A stretch of 64,000 nt of DNA from Chryseobacterium sp. E1 (GCA_019203745.1 CP078104.1:3596001-3660000); one strand, 5' to 3'; shown: positions 51,297 through 62,768, numbered from the stretch's first letter. A program made the numbers and translations. The notes: generated by a model from the sequence alone, not told the origin.

Positions 51297-52068
51297 TTAG
51301 CGTTCTTCGTTTATGTATCTAAGCTTTTTCCTGAAAAACAATGCTCTGTTGTATTCAAAATTCATTCTGGCAATATTGAGTACGGAAATTCTCTGCGGAC
51401 ATTCCACCTCACAGGCTTCCGTATTGGAGCAGTGCCCGAATAATTCTGTGTCCATCTGGGCAACCATATCCAGCACCCGTTTACTTCTTTCCTCTTTTCC
51501 TTGGGGCAGGAGTGCCATATGAGTGATCTTTGCAGACGTAAATAAAGCTGCGCTTCCGTTTTTACAGGTGGCCACACAAGCCCCACATCCGATACATGCA
51601 GCAGAATCAAAAGCTTCTTCAGCCGTTTGATGGGTAACAGGTATAGCTGTAGCATCAGGTGCCTGCCCGGTATTCACAGAGACGAAACCTCCCGAAGAGA
51701 TAATTCTGTCAAAAGCAGATCGGTCTACCTTCAGATCTTTTTTACCGGGAATGCTTCTGCCCGGAATGGTTCTATCAGAATCGTTTCCCCATCTTTAAAA
51801 GACCTTAAGTGCAGCTGACAGGTGGTTGTATTTTTAAAGGGCCATGAGCAATGCCGTTGATCATCATTCCGCATTGCCCGCAGATTCCTTCACGGCAGTC
51901 ATGATCAAATTCTACAGGTTCATCGCCTTCAATGATCAGTTTTTCATTCAGACTATCCAGCATTTCCAGAAAAGACATGTGAGGATTTAATTCTTTAAGG
52001 TCATAGCTGACCAGTTTTCCTTCACTTTTTCTGTCTTTCTGTCTCCATATCTTAAGATGTAAATCCAT
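51297..52068 (-). CDS. sdhB: Succinate dehydrogenase/fumarate reductase iron-sulfur subunit
   Basis: About 257 residues with an N-terminal ferredoxin domain ([40 protein letters not shown] carrying the [2Fe-2S] cysteines) and a C-terminal domain with [14 protein letters not shown] and [15 protein letters not shown] for the other two clusters. Two indels near 51815-51840 give a false break ([11 protein letters not shown] for [12 protein letters not shown]), so the last ~150 residues are in another frame. It follows sdhA by 13 bp in the usual order for the fumarate reductase-like complex of Bacteroidota. Confidence 0.93.
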
Positions 52069-52081
52069 AATTTCTGTTTTT

Positions 52082-54028
52082 TTATTTGTAACTTCTTACC
52101 GTTGGCTGAATTTCTTCAAAGATTAAAGGTTCTTTGATCAGTTCAGGTTCATCATTTTCACCGGACCATGCCCAGGCAGAAATAAACTGATATTCTGCAT
52201 CATTTCTCATGGCTTCTCCGTCAGGAGTCTGGAATTCTTCGGAAGTGTGCTCCGCGCAGGATTCATTACGGGTTAAAGCATCATAGCACATCAGTTCCCC
52301 GATTTCAAAATAATCGGAAACACGACCTGCTTTTTCCAGCTCAGCATTCATTTGATTTCCCTGTCCTGATACCCTTACGTCTTTGTAGAATTCCTGTTTC
52401 AGTTTTCGGATTTCCTGAATGGCATATTTCAGTCCTTCTTCATTTCTGGCCAGCCCGCAATAATCGTAAAGTAACTTTCCCAATGTCTTATGGAAATGGT
52501 CAACGGTTTTGGTTCCTTTGATATTTATTAAATCCTGAATCTGTTTTTTAACAGTATTTTCAGCCTGCTCAAACTCAGGAGTATCGGGTGAAATTTTTCC
52601 GGTATGAATTTCGTCTGCCAAATAGTTCGCAATGGTATATGGGGCAATGAAATATCCATCTACAGAAGCCTGCAAAAGAGAGTTGGCTCCCAATCTGTTG
52701 GCCCCATGATCTGCAAAATTAGCTTCACCCAGTGCAAACAGCCCCGGAATGGTAGTCATTAGCTCATAATCTACCCAAAGACCACCCATTGAAAAGTGAG
52801 CTGACGGGGAAATCATCATGGGTTCTTTATACGCATCATAACCCGTTATTTTCAGATACATATCGAATAAATTTCCGTATTTCTCTTTGATCTTATCTTT
52901 TCCCTGTTCCTTTATCGCTTTAGAAAAATCCAGATATACTGCATTTTTCAAAGGACCGATTCCGAAGCCTGCATCAATTCTTTCTTTAGCAGCACGGGAT
53001 GAAATATCTCTTGGGGCTAAGTTTCCAAAAGCCGGATATCTTCTTTCCAAATAATAATCTCTTTCATTTTCCGGAATATCGTTAGGGCCTCTTTTTTCAT
53101 CCGGCTGTAAAGGCACCCAGATTCTTCCGTCATTACGTAATGATTCAGACATCAAAGTGAGTTTAGACTGATAGTCTCCTGATTGCGGAAGGAAGTAGGA
53201 TGCACCTGAATCCAGCTCGGGGAGGCCATTAATGCCCCTTTTTGTGTGCTCTCCAGATGGCAGAACCATTACAGCCCATTGCTAAGGTAGACAGATAATA
53301 GATCTTTCCGTACCCTCCGTTGCCAATACTACAGCATGGGCAGCATGTCTTTCAATTTCTCCTGTGTCTAAATTCCTTACGATAATTCCTCTGGCTTTGC
53401 TGTCAACAGTGACAAGGTCAAGCATTTCATGTCTTGAAAACAGCTGTACGGAACCTTTTCCTACCTGCCGCATCAAAGCCTGATAGGCTCCCAGAAGCAG
53501 CTGCTGTCCCGTCTGTCCTCTCGCATAGAAAGTACGGCTTACCTGAACTCCTCCGAATGAACGGTTGTTCAGATATCCACCGTATTCCCGCCCGAAAGGA
53601 ACTCCTTGTGCTACAGCCTGATCGATAAGGTTCAAAGAACATTCTGCCATTCTGTAGACATTGGCTTCACGGGCTCTGAAGTCACCGCCTTTCAGGGTAT
53701 CTACGAACATTCTGTAGACACTGTCGCCATCGTTTTTATAATTTTTAGCCGCATTTACACCTCCCTGTGCTGCCACGGAGTGCGCTCTCCTGGGGCTGTC
53801 CTGGAAGCAGAATGCTTTCACATTATATCCCATCTCGCCCAGTGAAGCTGCAATAGAACTTCCCGCAAGACCTGTTCCTACCACAATTACATCCAGTTTT
53901 TTACGGTTGGCAGGATTTACGAGTCTTGCTTTCTTTTTATAATTTTCCCACTTGTGTTCCAAGGACCCTGAGGTATTTTTGAATCTAAAATCATGATCGA
54001 TCTGTTTAATGATAGGTAAAGAATACAT
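52082..54028 (-). CDS. sdhA: Succinate dehydrogenase/fumarate reductase flavoprotein subunit
   Basis: About 648 residues. FAD-binding Rossmann start [21 protein letters not shown] (~50), the FAD-linking His region [17 protein letters not shown] (~85), [20 protein letters not shown] (~160), corrected [20 protein letters not shown], catalytic-domain [20 protein letters not shown] and [21 protein letters not shown]. It oxidises succinate or reduces fumarate at the membrane. At least three indels cluster at 53195-53280 and one produces a false stop at 53282. It overlaps sdhC by 23 bp. Confidence 0.95.
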
Positions 54029-54660
54029 AAATAGGCATCAGTGCAAAACCTAAGCTGATGATAACAGAATAGGCTGTTCCAATGATTTTAACCCATTTCA
54101 CAAACTTAGGATGGTATAGCCCCAGCGTTCTTACGGAGCTGTATAACCCATGGATCAGGTGATAGCAAAGAGCAACCATAGAAAGTACATAAATAATGAC
54201 GTACCACCATTCCTTGAAAACCGTTACTACCAGAATGTATAAATCTTTATTTCCGTTTTCGTCCAAAGGAGGATTCCCGAATTTATAGATATACCAGAAA
54301 TTCTGAAAATGAATGACCAGGAAGATCAGGATTAATGTTCCCAGGATTCCCATATTTCTGGAAGCCCATTTGCTGGCTCTTCCACGTCTGTCAGTCTGAT
54401 AGCCGCCTCCGGATTTTTATTTTTAAAGTAATGATCAGCCCATCTACTGCGTGCAGAATAATGCTTGCATACAAAACATAAGATACTATTTTGATAATGA
54501 TATTTCCTGATAAAAAATGCGAATAGGCATTGAACTGCAGGTGGGCCTGCTCCTGTGGAAGAAAAAGCTGAAGATTTCCGAGGAAATGGATCAACAGGAA
54601 GAATCCCAGAAAGAGTCCTGTAAGACACATCAGCATTTTTCTTGACAATGTTGATAACAT
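54006..54660 (-). CDS. sdhC: Succinate dehydrogenase/fumarate reductase cytochrome b subunit
   Basis: About 218 residues, the size of the dihaem B-type SdhC of Bacteroidota. Helices: [80 protein letters not shown], and [20 protein letters not shown]. His residues in helices 1, 2 (LHAVDGL), 3 (VIHF) and 4 ([11 protein letters not shown]) can ligate two haems and menaquinone. One break near 54410 joins frames 54006-54353 and 54391-54660. First gene of the SDH/FRD set. Confidence 0.92.
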
Positions 54661-54676
54661 ATGTTTGATTTAATAA

Positions 54677-56106
54677 TTAATAATATCCTAAAACTTTCAT
54701 CCATAACCCACCTACAGCCATGTAGATGATCAATAAGACAATTCCTATTTCAAGACCTCTGAGCCACCAGACCTTCAGGTCAACATAGCCGCTCCCGAAG
54801 AATACCGGAGCCGGGCCGTGGCCGTAGTGGGTAAGTACTCCATAAATAGAACCCATGAACCCCAGCATCATGGCCAATAGCATAGGTGGAATTCCCAAAG
54901 AAACCCCTACACCCAGCAATGCAGCATACATAGCCGCTACGTGAGCTGTAGCACTCGCAAAAATATAGTGGCTGAAGAAATAGACTATGATAATCACCGG
55001 GAAGGCTACCTGCCAGCTCAAACCTCCGATTTGTACCTTGATAAGGTTACTGAACCAGCCAATGAAGCCCAATTCATTCAGAGAGCTTGCCATCATTACC
55101 AGAACAGCGAACCAAACGATGGTATCCCATGCCCCTTTTTCGCCTTTTACATCTTCCCAGGTCAATACTGAGGTTAATAACAGTAAGGTCAATCCGATGA
55201 AAGCTGTTGTAGTGGCATCAATAGAAAGTGCACCACCAAAGATCCAAAGTCCCAGCAGAATGAAGAATGCCAATAACATCAGCCATTCATTTCTGGAGAT
55301 AGGTCCCATTTCTTTTAATTTCTGGGTTGCCATTTTCGGGGCATCACCTGTTTTTTCAATTCAGGCGGATATAGTTTGTACAATACCAAAGGAACGACAA
55401 AGAACGCTACCGCACCCGGAATGAAACCTGCAGCAGCCCATGACATCCAGGTAATATCAATACCAAGATTGGCAGCAAATTTCTGACACATCGGGTTACT
55501 GGCTGTCCCTGTAAGGAACATGGAAGAAGCGATGAGGTTCATATAATAGCTGTTCAACGTCAGGAATGACCCTAATTTTCTGTGGGTTTCCGGTTTTTCC
55601 GGTACAGAATCAAAGCTGATGGCCATAGATTTCATGATAGGGTAGATGATTCCACCACCTCTTGCCGTATTACTTGGAATAGCGGGAGCCAGACACACAT
55701 CTGCAAGCCCCAGTCCGTAAGCTAATCCCAGTGAACTTTTACCAAAAACCCTGATGAACAGAAAGGCAATACGGTTTCCCAATCCTGTTTTGATAAATCC
55801 TCTGGCAATAAAGAATGAGATCCCGATCAGCCATATTACTTTATCTCCAAAACCGGAAAGAGCTTTTGTGATTGATTTTCCCGCATCTCCGGGAGCAACA
55901 ACCTGTGTCAGAGCTGTAAAGGCAATTGCCATCATACACATGGTGCCCATTGGAGCAGCCTTAAGAATAATTCCTAAAATGGTCGCAGCAAAGATGGCAA
56001 ACAGATGCCAGGCATTTTCGGCAACTCCCTCCGGAGCAGGAATGAACCATATGATCAACGCAACGGCAAAGGTGATCGCTACGTTTTTACTATTTATTTC
56101 TTTCAT
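54677..56106 (-). CDS. DASS family anion:Na+ symporter (dicarboxylate/sulfate transporter)
   Basis: About 476 residues with ~12 hydrophobic segments. The family substrate loops are visible: LAPAIPSNTARGGGIIYPIMKS (~150), MFLTGTASNPMCQKFA (~215) and SHYIFASATAHVAAMYAALL (~385), then YGHGPAPVFFGSGYVDLKVW. The SNTARGGGIIYP motif is typical of the 2-oxoglutarate/malate translocator branch (CitT/SdcS). One indel near 55330 separates frames 54677-55333 and 55315-56106. It lies 16 bp upstream of sdhC and 19 bp downstream of a porin, all on the minus strand, so imported C4-dicarboxylates can feed the SDH/FRD complex. Confidence 0.88.
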
Positions 56107-56125
56107 GATAATGACTGTTTAAAGG

Positions 56126-57291
56126 TTAGAACCTACTTTGTACCTGTACAATGAATAGATTATTGTTGTATTGTGATGTATTTTCCACCTGATATTTATA
56201 GCGGTCAAACTGTACACCGAGCTGGATTCTGGCTCCGTAATTCTTCAGAAATTCCAGGCCGAACATCGGGGTGATCGTCTGTCTTGGATTGGAAGCCATT
56301 CTGAAGTTAGTATCAAGGTATTCGTACCGGCAGGATAATTCGAAGGCGCTGAGGTTCTTGTGGTTGATCTCATATCTTACATTCGGAAGAAAATAAACGC
56401 CACGTATCAGATATTGGTCGGGATTATCAGGTCTTAATTCAGGTGCGATGGAATTATACAGTACATGGTTGGTGGCCTGCTTAGCTTCGAGCTGCATATC
56501 AAGGCTCCATTTAGGATCGAATTTGATCAGTGAACTGAGATCAATACCCAGAGCATATACTTTTTGCTGAATACTTCCCCGATTCCTCCGTTCAGACCAA
56601 CATTGAAGTTGTATTTCTGATAAAGCCCGAAGACCATCCGGGTAGAATACTGTTTCCCGTTATCATTGTCATTGATCTGGTTTTTACCATTTCCATTCAC
56701 TACGGAAACTGCATATTGGAATGGGATCTTTCCCAACTGAAGCTGTCCTGTTGCTGACATCCCGATTTGGAAACTCGTCCAGCCCAGTTTTCCAAATTCA
56801 GAGTACTGGTTAGACCAGTCTAATGATTTGATAATGTCTATAGGGTAAGTTTCCTCAATACCGAACCAGGGCCTGAATTGCCCTACAGTGAATGCCAACT
56901 TGGGACTGAAGGAGTATTTTAAATAAGCATTTTCCAGCACTCTGCTTTTCGGATCATTTTTAAAATCGGCAAGGTTAGCCAGGGCTACCACTTCGGTACG
57001 TTTGCTGATCTGTGCCCGCACCTGTACTCTCATGTATTTGAGCATGAAATTATTATCCGTCCCGGAGCCATCCGTATGATGAAGTCCGTTTACATCTACA
57101 TCTTTGGACATCCCAACGAGATAACGTGCCTGAAAAAGCCCTTTGATCTGCAGCTGCGGATATTTTACATTGTCTTCTTCCTGTTGAGGAGGCTGGGTTT
57201 TCAGAGAATCCTGGATCTGTGCATTTGCTGCTAATCCGCAGACCAGCATACAGAGGACCAGGCTTTTCTTTTTGATTGAAAAAAAGGCCAT
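56126..57291 (-). CDS. Porin of the phosphate-selective porin O/P family
   Basis: About 388 residues. Signal (SLVLCMLVCGLAANAQ), then a beta-barrel of the OprO/P type: YPQLQIKGLFQARYLVGMSK, MLKYMRVQVRAQISKRTEVV, VLENAYLKYSFSPKLAFTVG, QFRPWFGIEETYPIDIIKSL and, after correction, FDPKWSLDMQLEAKQATNHV, ending in NNLFIVQVQSRF with the C-terminal Phe of outer membrane proteins. One indel near 56535. It probably lets the anion substrate of the DASS transporter across the outer membrane. Confidence 0.85.
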
Positions 57292-57457
57292 ATCTTTTTG
57301 TTTTTTATTTCCTTAGCCGTTCCGTCATAATCAGAGATCTGACAGGCTCAAGGAGGGAAATGATTATATATTCAGTGATCATTCATCGTACTTTGTCCGT
57401 TCATATACGGAGGGCAGATGAAATGATAATGTGGTATTGTATTTGTCGCTGAAAGGT

Positions 57458-58505
57458 CTAGTTTAACCCCAGAAACTTAAACGGTGCAGATTCTTTAAAG
57501 CTTGCATTTGATTTACCGTTGTAAGTCTGGTTGTTGCTCAGATCCAGTTTCATTACTTTTCCTTTTGCGCTCAGGTCAAAATCTTTAAGATCTACCCAGA
57601 AGGTATTCGGAGTGAAAACCGTTTCAAAATAATAAACAAGGTTCTTCTGGTCTGAAACGGAACGCCATCTTGTAGAAGAAATGTTAGGTTCTGTGGGTGA
57701 AGTGATTCCGTAAGGTACAGAGCAGTTTCTGATCACACTGAACACGCTGGCTACAGCAGTACGGGTATCAGCAGTCTGCGGAATGGCATTGACATAATAA
57801 GATGCTCTCACGAACCGGTCTGCGGCACGGTTGGTTCCCGGCAGCATTACCGTTCCCGGAATTCCTTTCCAGTAATTGTTGAGCGCCAGCTGTTCTTCAA
57901 AAACCGGAGAGTTGGTCATTACTGTGTAAGAAGGATCATGGTGAATCACAAGTTTACCGTTGATGTATTCAAATACGGCATTGTCTCCGGAAGCATCGGA
58001 AATAGAAAGATGGATTGTTGTAAATCTCTCTGTTCCCGGGATATAGTCACTTACTACCACAAAAGGTTCTTTTCTTGAGAAGTCAACTGCTTCCTTCACT
58101 GTTGCAAAATTATCGAGATAATACTGTGCCCATAATGAGATGGCAAGTCCTTTTTACTTCCTTTAGGATCGAATTTCGGATATTGGGATTCTCCCAGCCA
58201 AAGCATATTGGCCACCAGTCCTTTTCGTTCATTCCATCTGCTGAAGCAATGTCCCATGAAGAGCTGATAAGGCTTCCGTATTTAGAGGTCCACTTTATAG
58301 ATTTAGGCCCGGTTTGGCCGGTGCGGTCAATTCCTTTTGGCAATATCCAGAGATTCGCCGGGATCTCATCACGCCAGTCCATAGAGCGGGCTGTAAGAAC
58401 GGTATTCTGAGGGCCTTTATATACCACTCGTGTACATGCTTCTGAAGGATTCCATAATCCTACTGATAGAATCAAAGAAAATAAAATTAATGGGAACTTT
58501 TTCAT
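57458..58505 (-). CDS. Linear amide C-N hydrolase (choloylglycine hydrolase family, Ntn fold)
   Basis: About 349 residues. A signal peptide (MKKFPLILFSLILSVGLWNP) ends in SEAC, so the mature protein starts at CTRVVYKGPQNTVLTARSMD with Cys1 as the N-terminal nucleophile. The oxyanion/active-site Arg and Asp are in ARSMDWRDEIP, and the region after the break continues with LAISLWAQYYLDNFATVKEA, IPGTERFTTIHLSISDASGD, VMTNSPVFEEQLALNNYWKG and VPYGITSPTEPNISSTRWRS. The family cleaves bile-salt or penicillin-type amides; the substrate here is unknown. The frame breaks at ~58160 (NEKGLVANMLWLGES). The transporter cluster starts 166 bp downstream. Confidence 0.88.
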
Positions 58506-58884
58506 AATAGTATTATTTGAATTTAAAATTTATATTGAAATTATTGTGAATAATTCAATGGATTTTTCTCATATTCATTATTTGGTGATATAAATTTAGC
58601 TAAATTTGTTTAGATAACATAATAATTTTAGTTGATAATGTGTAATTCATGTTATGAATCATGCTTAAAGGAGAAAATATTTGATTGCTGGGATTTTTTT
58701 GTAACTTTTAGAAATATCGTACTAAAAAGTGATAAAAAAGAAAATTTTTAATGGGTTTATCCTGATGGTCAGAAGCTTGAAACAGGCGGTGTCCCTCTAT
58801 TGATGCATGCTTTGAAATTAGCTACCACAAAAAGAGAGCTGTTCGAAAAAAGCGCTATATTTGATAGATAGACTGAAAATATAT
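58506..58884. other. 379-bp intergenic region between divergent genes
   Basis: Mostly AT-rich with no supported gene. A coding-like stretch at 58759-58871 reads YPDGQKLETGGVPLLMHALK, then LATTKRELFEKSAIFDR and a stop, with no start or Shine-Dalgarno site. It may be a gene remnant. The bphP promoter lies at its 3' end. Confidence 0.3.
58856..58863 (+). promoter_or_regulatory. Bacteroidota-type -7 element for bphP
   Basis: TATATTTG matches TAnnTTTG, 21 bp upstream of the ATG at 58885. I see no convincing -33. Confidence 0.5.
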
Positions 58885-61089
58885 ATGAATTTTGTAGAAT
58901 GTCATGAAGAACCTATCCATATTCCCGGTTCCATACAAAGTTTTGGTTATTTGATTGGCATTGATGCAGAGTCCCGTACCATTACTTTCTTCAGCAGGAA
59001 TATTGCGGATATATTTAAAATCGAGCGCTCAGATGAGCTGTTCGGAAGAGAGATTTCTGACTTTCCGGAAAGTTTTCAGAGTATTATCGATTCCGAGATT
59101 TATACTTCATTGGAACAGTTTACCAGACGTAAAAATGAAACCTATTTTGATAAGATTTTCATTGATGGTAAAGACTATCATTTTTCAGTGTATCGAAGTG
59201 ACGCGATATTTTTCTTGAGTTTGAAGAAGTAATCATCAATCCGGATAAAAGGATTTCGAACAAATACGATAATTTTTATATCATTGATAATGAACAGGAG
59301 CTGTGGGATCATCTTCTGGAAACGCTTTCAAAGGTGGTTAATTATGACCGGATGATGATCTATAAATTTATGATGGACGGTTCGGGAAAAGTGATCGCTG
59401 AAAAAAAGAATGAAGATATGGAAAGCTTTCTCGGTCTTCATTACCCGGAGTCTGATATTCCAAAACAGGCACGGGGGCTTTATCTTAAAAAAGAAAAAGA
59501 ATCTTCAGTAACGTATATGCTGATACTGTTCCTGTTCTCAGTAAAAAAGAAGAAAATATTGACCTCACGTTCTCTGCATCCAGAGCAATGTCTCCTGTGC
59601 ATGCGCAATATCTTAAAAACTCAGGGGTAGCATCAAGCTTCAGCGTATCAATCATCATTGATGATCATCTTTGGGGCTGGTGACCTGTCAGAATATTAAG
59701 CCTAAGCATATTGACCTTGAGGACAGGGTACAGGCAGGGATTTTTACTGCTCTGGCAGCCAATGCCTATTCTTCATTTAAATCCAAAAGTGAATTGAATT
59801 ACCGTTTGGAACTGAATGAAAAGCTGTCTCATCTGAAAACAAAATTTTTAAAACATCATCATTTATCCGACTCTCTGATTGAAAGTAAAACAGAACTTAA
59901 AAATCTACCGGAAGCTGATGGTCTTGCCATTGTTTATGATGAGAGTATTGTAACAGCAGGAAGTACTCCGGATTTAGGCAGTATTGACAGAATTACAAAG
60001 TGGGCGCTTGCCAATACGAAAGACCGTATCTATGTGAGCCGGAATTTTCTTAAACATTACGGTGAAGAACTGAATCTTTCTGACAATGCGGCAGGTATTA
60101 TCATCTACTTTATTGAACGTGATAAAAACGAAATGCTGATCTGGTTCCGTAAAGAATTTGACGAGCATATCAACTGGGCCGGAAATCCTGAAAAAACAGT
60201 AGGGGTATTCTCTCAGAACGGAGAAGAAAGACAAATGGTATCACCCAGAACTTCTTTCCGTATTTTTACAGAAAATATCAAAGGACATTCCAAAAGATGG
60301 AACTCCAGAAATATCAGTGCCGTTCAGGCGGTAAGGGATTTGATTTTAGAGACCTCCCATAAGAATTATAATGCGATCAAAAGGCTTAATGATGAGCTTA
60401 AAAAAGTGAATGAAGAGCTCGACAGTTTTTCTTACACAATTTCACATGACCTTGGAACTCCTTTGACGGTAATGAAGCTTAATGCGCAGATGCTCCTAAG
60501 TAATCTTAAAGACGATTCCGGAAAGAGTAAAACCAAGATCAATACCATCATCGAAGAGATTGATAATATGGCTGAAATGATGCATGATGTATTGCAGCTA
60601 AGCCGTGCCAAATACAGTGAGATACAGCTTGAAAGTCTTAACACGGTCCCTACCATCAGGAAAATTTCAGAAAATGCAAAAATGACCTATGGCAGTCCCA
60701 CAAGTGAGATCGTTATTAAAGAATGCCCGGATGTAATGGCAGATAAAACCATGCTGCACCAGGTATTTCTTAATATCATCAACAATGCTGTGAAATATTC
60801 TTCTCACAAAGATTATCCTAAAGTTGAAATTGAAGGCACAGAAGACGGCCAAACCATTATTTACCGTATTTCTGACAATGGAATCGGTATTCCGGAAGAG
60901 GAGAAGCATAAAATGTTTAAAATTTTCAACAGAATGGACAATGCGAAGAAGTTTAAAGGAAATGGAGTAGGGTTGTCTATTGTACACCGTATCATGAAAA
61001 GGATAGGGGGAAATGTGGATTATGAGAGCAATAAAGGGAACTTCTTTCATTTTAACGTTCAAAAAGCCTTACATTTGAGAAACTTTTAA
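58885..61089 (+). CDS. bphP: Bacteriophytochrome sensor histidine kinase
   Basis: About 735 residues. The ATG at 58885 gives MNFVECHEEPIHIPGSIQSF with the biliverdin-linking Cys at residue 5, then the PAS domain. The GAF domain (corrected) has ETLSKVVNYDRMMIYKFMMD, LHYPESDIPKQARGLYL and AMSPVHAQYLKNSGVASSFS with the conserved chromophore-contacting His. The PHY domain includes YVSRNFLKHYGEELNL. The kinase half starts LDSFSYTISHDLGTPLTVMK (phospho-acceptor His), then VFLNIINNAVKYSSHK (N box) and ISDNGIGIPEEEK plus GNGVGLSIVHRIMKRIGGNV (G boxes). It senses red/far-red light. Two indels (~59200, ~59500). Followed after 9 bp by its haem oxygenase. No response regulator is adjacent. Confidence 0.93.
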
Positions 61090-61098
61090 AACGTTATT

Positions 61099-61650
61099 AT
61101 GGTATCAGAATATCTTAAGCAAAATACGGCAGACTATCACGATGCAGCAGAAAAACTCTTTAATTCTGAGAAGATTTTCAATAAAACTTTCACCCTGGAA
61201 GATTATAAAAAAATCATCCATACCAATTATCTGATGCTTCTTCACAGTGAAGATAAAATATTCAGCAGCCTGGCTGATAAATTCGGTGAAAAACTTCAGC
61301 TTGATGAAAGAAAGAAGCTTTCACTTATTGAAAAAGACCTGAAAAGTCTTTCTCTGGACAACAAAGCCGCTTCTCATGATCTTGAATTTGATAATGAACA
61401 TGAAGCTTTGGGGGCGATGTATGTGATCGAAGGTTCAACCCTTGGAGGTAATGTAATTGCCAAACAGCTTTCCAAAACGGAAGGGTTTGATGGGATTACC
61501 TTCAACTTTTTCGGATGTTATCAGGAGAATACCGGGCCAATGTGGAAGAATTTTAAGGAAATTCTGGATACTGAAGTGGCTGAAGAAAACTACAATAAAG
61601 TCCTTTCCGGAGCGAAAAAACTGTACACGTTTTTGCTGAACGTCAACTAA
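61099..61650 (+). CDS. bphO: Biliverdin-producing heme oxygenase
   Basis: An intact frame of 183 residues. The haem-ligating His is in NTADYHDAAEKLF (~13) and the distal helix is in AMYVIEGSTLGGNVIAKQLS (~115), as in bacterial HO-1 enzymes that open haem to biliverdin. It starts 9 bp after bphP, so the operon makes both the photoreceptor and its chromophore. Confidence 0.93.
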   Translation: MVSEYLKQNTADYHDAAEKLFNSEKIFNKTFTLEDYKKIIHTNYLMLLHSEDKIFSSLADKFGEKLQLDERKKLSLIEKDLKSLSLDNKAASHDLEFDNEHEALGAMYVIEGSTLGGNVIAKQLSKTEGFDGITFNFFGCYQENTGPMWKNFKEILDTEVAEENYNKVLSGAKKLYTFLLNVN

Positions 61651-61682
61651 TTTCTTTTAATTCTAATTAAATTTCTGAAAAA

Positions 61683-61713
61683 TTGCGCATTTTTTCAGGA
61701 ATTATTAAATTTG
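61683..61713 (+). promoter_or_regulatory. Bacteroidota-type promoter for mdh
   Basis: TAAATTTG (61706-61713) matches TAnnTTTG. TTG at 61683-61685 lies 20 bp upstream. The ATG is at 61767. Confidence 0.55.
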
Positions 61714-61766
61714 GGGAGTTTCAAATTTAAACTTAACTAACAAAAAATAATTTAAAAAGTAACAAT

Positions 61767-62693
61767 ATGAAAGTAACTGTAGTAGGTGCAGGCGCTGTAG
61801 GAGCAAGCTGTGCAGAATACATCGCAATGAAGAACTTCTGTTCAGAAGTAGTTTTGGTAGACATTAAAGAAGGGTTTGCTGAAGGGAAGGCAATGGATTT
61901 GATGCAGACAGCATCTCTTAACGGATTTGATACAAAAATTACCGGAACAACAGGAGACTATAGCAAAACTGCAGGTTCTCATGTGGCTGTAATCACTTCA
62001 GGAATTCCTAGAAAACCTGGAATGACAAGAGAAGAATTAATCGGTATCAATGCTGGTATCGTAAAAGAAGTTACTGAAAACTTAGTAAAACATTCTCCGG
62101 AAGTAATCATCATTGTAGTTTCTAACCCAATGGATACTATGGCTTACCTTGTTCACAAAACTTCAGGTCTTCCTAAGCACAAAATCATCGGAATGGGTGG
62201 TGCATTAGACTCTGCGAGATTCAAATACAGATTGGCTGAAGCTTTAGAAGCTCCGATTTCTGATGTAGACGGTATGGTAATCGCAGCTCACAGTGATACA
62301 GGTATGCTTCCATTATTGAGCAAAGCTACAAGAAACGGTGTTCCTGTAACTGAGTTTTTAAGTGATGATCAGCAAAAATATGTAATCGAAGAAACTAAAG
62401 TAGGAGGTGCTACCCTTACAAAGTTATTAGGTACTTCTGCATGGTATGCTCCAGGTGCTGCTGTTTCTGTAATGGTTCAGGCTATTGCATGTGACCAGAA
62501 AAAAATGATCCCTTGTTCTTTAATGCTTGAAGGAGAATACGGACAAAACGATATCTGTTTAGGAGTTCCTGCGATCATCGGAGCCAACGGAGTAGAATCA
62601 ATTGTAAACGTAACTTTGACTGCTGAAGAGCAATTGAAATTCGCTGAAGCTGCTAATGCAGTGAGAGAAGTGAATGGAGATTTGAAATTCTAA
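61767..62693 (+). CDS. mdh: Malate dehydrogenase
   Basis: An intact frame of 308 residues, typical of the LDH-like MDH. NAD-binding VTVVGAGAVGASCAEYIAMK (~3), acidic VVLVDIKEGFAEG (~28), SGIPRKPGMTREELI (~76; the R-K-P-G-M-T-R active-site loop specific for malate), VVSNPMDTMAYLVHK (~113), catalytic His in AHSDTGMLPLLSKA (~173). It converts malate to oxaloacetate in the TCA cycle. An A-rich leader with a TAnnTTTG promoter precedes it and a 14-bp hairpin follows, so it is monocistronic and probably strongly expressed. Confidence 0.97.
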   Translation: MKVTVVGAGAVGASCAEYIAMKNFCSEVVLVDIKEGFAEGKAMDLMQTASLNGFDTKITGTTGDYSKTAGSHVAVITSGIPRKPGMTREELIGINAGIVKEVTENLVKHSPEVIIIVVSNPMDTMAYLVHKTSGLPKHKIIGMGGALDSARFKYRLAEALEAPISDVDGMVIAAHSDTGMLPLLSKATRNGVPVTEFLSDDQQKYVIEETKVGGATLTKLLGTSAWYAPGAAVSVMVQAIACDQKKMIPCSLMLEGEYGQNDICLGVPAIIGANGVESIVNVTLTAEEQLKFAEAANAVREVNGDLKF

Positions 62694-62732
62694 TTATTAA
62701 TCCGCTTTTAAGCAGGAATTAAAATAAATAAC

Positions 62733-62768
62733 AACAGGCTGTTTCAGATTGAAACAGCCTGTTTTGTT
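62733..62768. terminator. Intrinsic terminator after mdh
   Basis: Perfect 14-bp stem (62733-62746 with 62750-62763), 3-nt loop, then T-rich; A-rich on the left, so it may also serve the convergent lipoprotein gene. Confidence 0.85.
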
